DNA from: Flavobacterium psychrophilum
Lineage (GTDB): Bacteria > Bacteroidota > Bacteroidia > Flavobacteriales > Flavobacteriaceae
Assembly: GCA_945872245.1 (NCBI GenBank)
Contig: CAMBZB010000037.1
Span: 1 to 20,709 of the forward strand
Length of the DNA stretch: 20,709 bases
Direction of reading: 5' to 3'
Part shown: positions 15,068 through 20,709 of the stretch, in pieces
Position numbering within the stretch: the stretch's first letter is position 1
Layout of the letters: each line of letters opens with the position of its first letter
Position numbers and translations under genes: made by a program
The notes under the pieces: model-generated
What the model was told of the DNA's origin: nothing
The model's input: only the letters and a program-made list of their open reading frames with translations
The model's database searches: none

Positions 15068-16483
15068 TTATAGTTTATTAATGTCAAAGTAGGCTTTTGC
15101 GTTTTTATAGCAAATGGCTTCTACCATGTTTCCAATAAGTTTCATATCATTTGGCAATTCTCCTTTTTGAATTTCTTCTCCTAGAACATTGCACAAAATA
15201 CGTCTGAAATACTCGTGTCGTGGAAAAGAAAGGAAACTTCTGGAATCCGTAACCATTCCAACAAATCGGCTCAATAAACCAAAGTTAGAAAGTACGTCTA
15301 GTTGTTTTTCCATGCCATCTTTTTGGTCCAAAAACCACCAAGCCGCACCATATTGCATCTTTCCAGCAACGATACCATCGTTAAAATTAGCCGCCATCGA
15401 AGCAAACATTTCACTATCGCGAGGGTTCAAATTGTACACTATAGTATTGGTCAACCCATCGCATTGGCTTAATCTTCCGAAGAACTTGCTCATGTTATCA
15501 GCCATGTTCAAATCGCCAAGAGAATCAAATCCTTGATCGGGACCAATATCCTGAAGCATTTTTGCATTGTTATTTCGGATGGCGCCAACATGAAATTGCT
15601 GCGCCCAAGATTTTTTCTTGTTCATTAAAGCCAATTCAAACAATACCGCCGATTTGTATTTATTGATTTCCAGAACAGAAACTGTTTCCCCTTTTAATGC
15701 TTTTTCAAATATGGAGTTTACTTCTGTAGAAGTATATTCCTCTCCATAGAAATTAGCATGACCGTGATCGGAAATACGGCAACCCATTTCATGGAAAAAA
15801 TCGTGTCGCTTTTGCAGGGATTGAATTAATGTGGAAAAATCAGTAATGTAATGTCCTACCGTTTTTTCTAATTTCTGAATCCAATCTACAAACGCTTGTC
15901 CTTTTTCCATTTCCGTAGCTTTGTCAGGACGAAAGGAAGGCAAAACTCTAATTTCAAATTTATCGTCTTGCAATTGTTTATGGTAGCGCAAATCATCCGT
16001 TGGATCATCTGTAGTTCCCACAACAGCAACATTCATCTTACGAAGTATGTTCTTAACGCTGTATTCCGGCTTTTTCAACAATTCGGAACATTGATTGTAA
16101 ATGGATTCGGCAGAATCTGAATTCAATAAAGTTGTGATTCCAAAATAGTTTTTCAACTCCAAGTGAGTCCAATGGTAGAGGGGGTTCCTTAGTGTATAAG
16201 GAACCGTTTCTGCCCATTTAGCAAATTTTTCATAGTCGCTAGCGTCACCTGTAATGAATTTTTCATCCACCCCATTGGCGCGCATGGCTCTGTATTTATA
16301 ATGATCTCCATCAATCCAAATCTGGGCCAAATTCTCAAACTGGCGGTCTTCGGCTATGTCTTTTGGAGACAAATGGCAGTGGTAATCAAAAATAGGTTGC
16401 GCTTTTGCAAAATCGTGATAGAGCGTTCTTGCCGCCTCACTGTGCAACAAAAAATTATCCGTAATGAATATATTTTCAATCAT
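15068..16483 (-). CDS. uxaC: Glucuronate (uronate) isomerase
   Basis: UxaC isomerises D-glucuronate to D-fructuronate (and D-galacturonate to D-tagaturonate) in the cytoplasm. The 471-residue length equals that of the E. coli enzyme within one residue. The amidohydrolase-fold metal motif HCH is at 35-37 in FDYHCHLSP. Further fingerprints are RAMRANGVDEKFITG (65-79), NPLYHWTHLEL (100-110), SDHGH (238-242) and QFHVGAIRNNNAKM (296-309), followed by the Asn-Pro-Arg-Asp segment and FRRILCNVLGEE near the end. It is 8 bases downstream of uxuA. In this operon the next enzymes act on fructuronate and mannonate, so glucuronate is the supported substrate; UxaB and UxaA of the galacturonate branch are not seen. 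Confidence 0.96.
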   Translation of the reverse strand: MIENIFITDNFLLHSEAARTLYHDFAKAQPIFDYHCHLSPKDIAEDRQFENLAQIWIDGDHYKYRAMRANGVDEKFITGDASDYEKFAKWAETVPYTLRNPLYHWTHLELKNYFGITTLLNSDSAESIYNQCSELLKKPEYSVKNILRKMNVAVVGTTDDPTDDLRYHKQLQDDKFEIRVLPSFRPDKATEMEKGQAFVDWIQKLEKTVGHYITDFSTLIQSLQKRHDFFHEMGCRISDHGHANFYGEEYTSTEVNSIFEKALKGETVSVLEINKYKSAVLFELALMNKKKSWAQQFHVGAIRNNNAKMLQDIGPDQGFDSLGDLNMADNMSKFFGRLSQCDGLTNTIVYNLNPRDSEMFASMAANFNDGIVAGKMQYGAAWWFLDQKDGMEKQLDVLSNFGLLSRFVGMVTDSRSFLSFPRHEYFRRILCNVLGEEIQKGELPNDMKLIGNMVEAICYKNAKAYFDINKL

Positions 16484-16491
16484 CTTTTATA

Positions 16492-17652
16492 TTAGAATAA
16501 ACTTTTTTCTATTCCCATCTCCAAACCTCTTAATTCTGCAAGGCCGCGTAAACGACCAATTCCTGAATATCCTGGATTTGTTTTTTTATTCAAATCATCC
16601 AACATTTGATGTCCATGATCTGGACGCATCGGAATGATTCTTTTCGTTTCTTTTTGTTTTTTCAGAATCGATTTTACCACTTCATACATATCTACATCGC
16701 CTTCTAAATGGTTGGCTTCATAGAAATTTCCTTCGGCATCACGTTGCGTACTTCTCAAGTGAATAAAATTCATTTTATCCCCATGACGATTTACAATTCC
16801 TGGCAAATCATTCTCGGCAATAACCCCGTAAGAACCTGTACACATGGTAAATCCGTTTGAAGGAGAATCAATTGCATTTAATAACTGTATCAAATCTGCT
16901 TCGGTACTTACCACTCTAGGCAAACCTAAAATTGGATAAGGAGGATCATCAGGGTGAATCGCCATTAAAACGCCTACACTTTCGGCAACAGGAATAATTT
17001 CACGCAAGAAATAATATAAATTTTCTTTCAATCTATTGGCATCAATGCCGTCATATCCTTGAAGTACTTTTAAGAAATCTTCCACAGTATACGATTCCTC
17101 AGCCCCCGGTAAACCTGCAATAATATTTTGTTGTAATTTTACTTTATCGGCATCGGTTAACTTTTCAAAAGTGGCTTTTGCTTTTGCTTTTTGCGCTTCT
17201 GAATAAGTAGTTTCTGCTCCAGGTCTTTTTAAAATAAACAATTCAAAAGCAGCGAATTCATTGATATCAAAACGCAGGGCTTTAGAACCGTCTGGCATTT
17301 CATAAGACAAGTCCGTTCTGGACCAGTCTAAAACAGGCATGAAATTATAACAAACAATAGTAATCCCACAAGTCGCCAAGTTTTTTATACTTTGCTTGTA
17401 GTTTTCTATATATTTCAAATAATCACCCGATTGTTTTTTGATGTCCTCGTGCACCGGAATACTTTCTACAACAGAAAAAGTTAATCCCGCCGCTTCCACT
17501 TCATTTTTTCTCTTCATGATTTCATCCACTTCCCACACTTGTCCATTTTTAATATGGTGTAAGGCAGTAACAATTCCGGTTGCACCGGCTTGTCTGGCGT
17601 CAGATAATTTTACTGGGTCATTTGGCCCGTACCATCTCCATGTTTGTTCCAT
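16492..17652 (-). CDS. uxuA: Mannonate dehydratase
   Basis: UxuA removes water from D-mannonate to give 2-keto-3-deoxy-D-gluconate, using a bound divalent metal (Mn or Fe). The 386-residue protein has the family start [14 protein letters not shown] and the [12 protein letters not shown] segment (23-34). Its metal-site residues by homology are His233 in AIHPDDPP, Cys271 in CTGSYG, His298 in FIHLRS and Asp345 in RPDHGHQM. The C-terminal [18 protein letters not shown] is also conserved. The fold is a TIM barrel unrelated to the enolase-family mannonate dehydratases. It lies 36 bases after the SDR gene and 8 before uxaC, in the order expected for one operon. Confidence 0.96.
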   Translation of the reverse strand: MEQTWRWYGPNDPVKLSDARQAGATGIVTALHHIKNGQVWEVDEIMKRKNEVEAAGLTFSVVESIPVHEDIKKQSGDYLKYIENYKQSIKNLATCGITIVCYNFMPVLDWSRTDLSYEMPDGSKALRFDINEFAAFELFILKRPGAETTYSEAQKAKAKATFEKLTDADKVKLQQNIIAGLPGAEESYTVEDFLKVLQGYDGIDANRLKENLYYFLREIIPVAESVGVLMAIHPDDPPYPILGLPRVVSTEADLIQLLNAIDSPSNGFTMCTGSYGVIAENDLPGIVNRHGDKMNFIHLRSTQRDAEGNFYEANHLEGDVDMYEVVKSILKKQKETKRIIPMRPDHGHQMLDDLNKKTNPGYSGIGRLRGLAELRGLEMGIEKSLF

Positions 17653-17688
17653 AACTTTATGTATCTACTATTTTTAAGTACTATTTTT

Positions 17689-18513
17689 TTAAACTCCGCT
17701 AAACGCGCTAAAACCACCATCGATAGGAATAACTACACCCGTCACAAATGAGGATGCGTCATCACATAAATAAAGCGTGGTGCTGATTAAATCTTCAGGT
17801 TCTCCGAATCTACCCATAGGGGTTTGCCCAATGATGGTATTCCCTCTTGGTGTCAATTCACCATTTTCAGTGGTCAATAAAGTACGGTTTTGATCTGTCA
17901 AGAAAAATCCGGGAGCCAAGGCGTTGACACGAATCCCCACTTTTGAAAAATGTACTGCCAACCATTGCGTAAAGTTAGATACCGCAGCTTTTGCACCACT
18001 GTATGCTGGTATTTTTGTCAAAGGGGTAAAGGCATTCATCGAAGAAATATTCAAAATGCTACAGCCTTTTTTACCTATCATGTCTTTTGAAAAAACTTGC
18101 GTTGGCAATAAAGTTCCGATAAAGTTTAAATTGAAAACGAACTTAATCCCTTCGGCATCCAAATCAAAAAAAGTTTTGAAACCTTCGGTTGTATTTAGCA
18201 AATCCTCCTCCAACAAAAATGGATTGGATGTGGTTCCCAATGGATGGTTTCCTCCAGCGCCGTTTATCAAAATATCGCAACTTCCCAATTTTTCATTAAC
18301 TTCTTTTTTGGCTGCTTCCAATGATTCTTTTTCTAATACATTTGCGGCAACACCAATTGCTTTACCTCCGGCTGCGTTAATTTCGTTAGCCATTTGATCT
18401 GCAGCTTCTTTTTTTAAGTCCAAAACCGCTATTTGGTAACCTTGTTTAGCCAATGCTTTTGCCAATGTACCACACAAAACTCCTCCTGCACCTGTTATTA
18501 CTACTGTTTTCAT
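17689..18513 (-). CDS. Short-chain dehydrogenase, probable D-mannonate oxidoreductase (fructuronate reductase)
   Basis: A 274-residue classical SDR. The cofactor loop TGAGGVLCG is at 7-15, Asp32 at the end of strand 2 suggests NAD(H) preference, NGAGG is at 84-88, and the catalytic residues are Ser157 or Ser158, Tyr171 and Lys175 in YSGAKAAV. The C-terminal PIDGGFSAFSGV resembles the SDRs found with UxuA in Bacteroidota, Bacillus (YjmF-like) and others. In those operons they reduce fructuronate to mannonate in place of classical UxuB, a long-chain polyol dehydrogenase. Context here is decisive: UxaC and UxuA flank the missing step and no UxuB is present. It is 3 bases downstream of kdgA. A gluconate or 2-keto-3-deoxygluconate (KduD-type) role is the main alternative. 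Confidence 0.85.
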   Translation of the reverse strand: MKTVVITGAGGVLCGTLAKALAKQGYQIAVLDLKKEAADQMANEINAAGGKAIGVAANVLEKESLEAAKKEVNEKLGSCDILINGAGGNHPLGTTSNPFLLEEDLLNTTEGFKTFFDLDAEGIKFVFNLNFIGTLLPTQVFSKDMIGKKGCSILNISSMNAFTPLTKIPAYSGAKAAVSNFTQWLAVHFSKVGIRVNALAPGFFLTDQNRTLLTTENGELTPRGNTIIGQTPMGRFGEPEDLISTTLYLCDDASSFVTGVVIPIDGGFSAFSGV

Positions 18514-18516
18514 ATG

Positions 18517-19179
18517 TTAGTTTTTTATCGATTGAATTAAAGCCAAAACTGTTTTCGTTTCTGATTCGATGGTAGCGTAATCTTTATCGGCCATCAATTG
18601 TTTGCTAATCAATTTGCTTCCCATTCCTACTGCAGAAACACCTGCTTTGAACCAGCCACTGATGTTTTCTTTGGTGGTATCTACACCACCTGTTGGCATG
18701 AACAATAATTTCGGAAAAAGATCTTTGATACCACTCAAGAAATCGGGTCCTAGCATATTGCCAGGGAAAAGTTTGATGAAGTGAATCCCAGCATTTTCGG
18801 CTGCTATAATTTCTGTTGGCGTCATACAACCTGGGCTATATAAAACTCCTTTGCTTTTTAGAAACTCCCCAACTTCTGGAACAAAACCGGGACTGATGAA
18901 AAAATCAGCACCCACTTTATAAAAATCTTCGGCTTGTTGCAAGTTTTTTATGGTTCCAATACCCAATAATAAATCTGGCATTTCGGCATTTCTCACTTCC
19001 ACCATTTTAGTGAAATTCGACAAGGCTGTTTCGCCACGACTAGTATATTCAACGGCTTTAATTCCAGCTCTGTAAATCGCTCTTAAAACTTCTATTGTAA
19101 CATTTTCGTCAGCATTAAAGTACAAAGGAAGCATTCCTTGTTGTACGATAGCGTCTGATACTTTTTGAATCTTGCTCAT
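18517..19179 (-). CDS. kdgA: KDPG aldolase (2-dehydro-3-deoxy-phosphogluconate / 4-hydroxy-2-oxoglutarate aldolase)
   Basis: This class I aldolase splits 2-keto-3-deoxy-6-phosphogluconate into pyruvate and glyceraldehyde-3-phosphate, the end of the uronate route. The 220-residue TIM barrel matches the Eda family length. The general acid/base Glu44 is in VEYTSRGE, the Schiff-base Lys136 in FIKLFPGN, and the phosphate-binding and substrate segments are seen as SPGCMTPTE (115-123) and PTGGVD (162-167). GIGTIKN (73-79) is also typical. It is 3 bases after the YhcH-like gene and 3 before the SDR gene, so coupled translation with both is likely. The KDG kinase upstream makes its substrate, so KDPG rather than unphosphorylated KDG is the expected substrate. 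Confidence 0.94.
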   Translation of the reverse strand: MSKIQKVSDAIVQQGMLPLYFNADENVTIEVLRAIYRAGIKAVEYTSRGETALSNFTKMVEVRNAEMPDLLLGIGTIKNLQQAEDFYKVGADFFISPGFVPEVGEFLKSKGVLYSPGCMTPTEIIAAENAGIHFIKLFPGNMLGPDFLSGIKDLFPKLLFMPTGGVDTTKENISGWFKAGVSAVGMGSKLISKQLMADKDYATIESETKTVLALIQSIKN

Positions 19180-19182
19180 TAT

Positions 19183-19632
19183 TTAGATTTTAACTTTTAT
19201 TACTACTTTTTTTATTTCGCCATCACCAATCATCGGTGCATGAACATCTTCTGGAAAAAATACCGCAAATTGCCCGTCCGTTAATTGAAAAGACATATCG
19301 GGTGCATCGCTAAAAAAACGTACGTCTTTATCAGGATTATATTCTCCGTTTGGTGTTAGACATTTTTCTCTTGGCTTCCACGCCATAGTTTCTAAACCTT
19401 TCACACAAAGTTGAATGTCGATATTTTTATCATGACACTCAAACTTCGCTAGACTTGATTCTGCAGTCTTTCCCATACCCGTGTTGACAATCACCTTTAA
19501 ACCTTCTGGAGTTTCATAAATTCCATCGGCAAGAGTTGCTACATTATTTTGATTGATATAATCAAATGCTTTTGCAAAGGATGGATGCAAACTGAAATAT
19601 TTTGACGCGTTAGCTAGTGTATCTATTATCAT
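19183..19632 (-). CDS. YhcH/YjgK/YiaL family protein, possible sugar anomerase
   Basis: A 149-residue single-domain protein of the YhcH/YjgK/YiaL family, a cupin-like jelly roll related to EbgC. Family markers are FECHDKNIDIQLCVKGLETMAW in the middle (usual form H-x-x-Y-I-D-I-Q, here N for Y) and FFPEDVHAPMIGDGEIKKVVIKV at the end. Their His and Glu residues line a metal-containing pocket in solved relatives. No signal peptide is present. Family members occur in sialate, rhamnose and uronate operons; a role in sugar ring opening or anomer interconversion has been proposed but is not settled. Sitting between kdgK and kdgA (gaps of 11 and 3 bases), it is clearly part of the glucuronate operon. 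KdgF-like linearisation of uronates is one option. Confidence 0.85.
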   Translation of the reverse strand: MIIDTLANASKYFSLHPSFAKAFDYINQNNVATLADGIYETPEGLKVIVNTGMGKTAESSLAKFECHDKNIDIQLCVKGLETMAWKPREKCLTPNGEYNPDKDVRFFSDAPDMSFQLTDGQFAVFFPEDVHAPMIGDGEIKKVVIKVKI

Positions 19633-19643
19633 AATTCTTATTA

Positions 19644-20687
19644 TTATCGTGCAACTCTACCAGAAGCATCGCCTCCCATAAGTTTAGACACTTCTTCTAC
19701 AGTAACTAAATTAGCATCACCTTTGATAGTGTGTTTTAAGCAAGAGGCTGCAACAGCAAAATCCAATGCGTTTTGGTCGTCATTTGGATAAGTCAATAAT
19801 CCGTAGATTAAACCTCCCATAAAGGAATCTCCACCACCTACTCTATCGACGATGTCTGTAATTTGATATTGACGCGTTTGTAACATTTCTTTCCCATCGT
19901 ATAAAACTCCAGCCCAAGTGTTATGAGATGCAGAAATAGAACCTCTTAAAGTAGTAATTACTTTTTTAGCTCTTGGGAATTTTTCCATCATTTGTTGACA
20001 AACAGACAAGAACGCTTCTGCTTTTACATCATGTCCATGAGTTTGAACGGCTGCTCCTGCTGGTTTAATACCAAAGTGCATTTCGGCATCTTCTTCATTT
20101 CCTAAAATCACATCGCAATAAGAAGTTAATTCGGTCATGATAGCCTCACGGTCTCCACCGTATTTCCATAGTTTAGCGCGGTAATTCAAATCGGTTGAAA
20201 TGGTAACGCCTAATTTGCTAGCTACTTTAACAGCCTCTAAACAAGCATCGGCAGAACTTTGTGAAATTGCTGGAGTAATACCGGTCCAGTGAAACCACTC
20301 AACTCCTTTAAATACTTCTTCCCAATTGATCATTCCTGGTTGGATATCCGACATGGAAGAATGTGATCTATCGTAAACTACTTTACTTCCTCTAGATACA
20401 GCTCCCGTTTCAAGAAAATAAATTCCTAAACGATCTCCACCCCAAACAATATTATCGATACCAACTCCTCTTTTACGCATTTCCATCATAGCACATTCTC
20501 CAATATCATTTTTTGGTAAACGCGTTACAAAATCAACTGAAATTCCATAGTTAGCAAGTGAAACTGCTACATTAGATTCTCCTCCTCCATATACAACATC
20601 AAAATTGTCTGCTTGTGAAAACCTTAAAAATCCTTGTGGTGCTAATCTTAACATGATCTCACCGAATGTTACTACTCTTTTTCCCAT
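19644..20687 (-). CDS. kdgK: 2-keto-3-deoxygluconate kinase (PfkB family sugar kinase)
   Basis: KdgK uses ATP to make 2-keto-3-deoxy-6-phosphogluconate from KDG. The 347-residue protein is longer than E. coli KdgK (309) but typical of Bacteroidota members. The PfkB fold shows MGKRVVTFGEIMLRLAPQG at the start, the substrate glycine segment YGGGESNVAVSLANYG (33-48), STDLNYRAKLW (164-174) and the C-terminal signature DRVGGGDSFMGG (281-292), in which Asp287 is the catalytic base. The anion-hole GAGD of the family is GGGD here. It is the first visible gene of the uronate operon. The 22 bases before it hold no recognisable promoter, so the promoter, or further genes such as a regulator, lie beyond the window edge. 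Confidence 0.92.
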   Translation of the reverse strand: MGKRVVTFGEIMLRLAPQGFLRFSQADNFDVVYGGGESNVAVSLANYGISVDFVTRLPKNDIGECAMMEMRKRGVGIDNIVWGGDRLGIYFLETGAVSRGSKVVYDRSHSSMSDIQPGMINWEEVFKGVEWFHWTGITPAISQSSADACLEAVKVASKLGVTISTDLNYRAKLWKYGGDREAIMTELTSYCDVILGNEEDAEMHFGIKPAGAAVQTHGHDVKAEAFLSVCQQMMEKFPRAKKVITTLRGSISASHNTWAGVLYDGKEMLQTRQYQITDIVDRVGGGDSFMGGLIYGLLTYPNDDQNALDFAVAASCLKHTIKGDANLVTVEEVSKLMGGDASGRVAR

Positions 20688-20709
20688 TTTTTTAATTGTT
20701 TATTAGTAT

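Noticed and set aside
17924..18397. 157-codon open frame on the plus strand
   Set aside because: Antisense to the SDR gene, whose cofactor and catalytic motifs are intact; the plus product is not protein-like.
1..20709. tRNA, rRNA, CRISPR, transposon or phage genes
   Set aside because: Looked for conserved tRNA arms, regularly spaced repeats, transposase and integrase motifs on both strands; none seen.

Overview
The window is an AT-rich chromosomal segment of a member of the Bacteroidota, almost certainly a Flavobacterium or close relative. The support is the gene families (a DUF4835/PorD-type protein, Bacteroidota-type RNA polymerase omega, DUF6913, FabV), the near absence of Shine-Dalgarno sequences, and promoters of the Bacteroidota form TTG-N19-TAnnTTTG. 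Every gene I can support lies on the minus strand, so transcription runs from high to low coordinates. I see no tRNA, rRNA, CRISPR array, insertion sequence or phage gene.

Region A (1-9138) is housekeeping. In transcription order it holds DUF6913-dapA, then the tight run bamD-rpoZ-coaBC-porD-recN (outer-membrane assembly, RNA polymerase omega, coenzyme A synthesis, a probable type IX secretion accessory protein, DNA repair). Next come fabV (enoyl-ACP reductase) with its own promoter and terminator, and a GT2 glycosyltransferase joined to the start of coaE, which runs off the left edge. The clearest promoters are those of bamD (7663-7692) and fabV (2577-2606). The clearest terminator follows fabV (1265-1297).

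Region B (9139-13446) is accessory. A 502-base gap without genes carries several small hairpins. It is followed by a TonB-dependent outer-membrane receptor (9641-12115) and an exported formylglycine-generating enzyme (12271-13446) that keeps both catalytic cysteines.

Region C (13627-20687) is a D-glucuronate catabolic operon, transcribed kdgK - yhcH-like - kdgA - SDR mannonate oxidoreductase - uxuA - uxaC - exuT-like transporter. Together these can import hexuronate, isomerise glucuronate to fructuronate (UxaC), reduce it to mannonate (SDR in place of classical UxuB), dehydrate it to 2-keto-3-deoxygluconate (UxuA), phosphorylate it (KdgK) and cleave KDPG to pyruvate and glyceraldehyde-3-phosphate (KdgA). 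No regulator is visible; it may lie beyond the right edge.

I do not see a clearly new system. The best leads are the substituted active-site residues of the CoaC domain, the exported FGE with a human-like N-terminal cysteine pair but one disulfide lost, the YhcH-like protein in the glucuronate operon, and structured non-coding DNA at 9451-9543, 15026-15058 and in the bamD leader.
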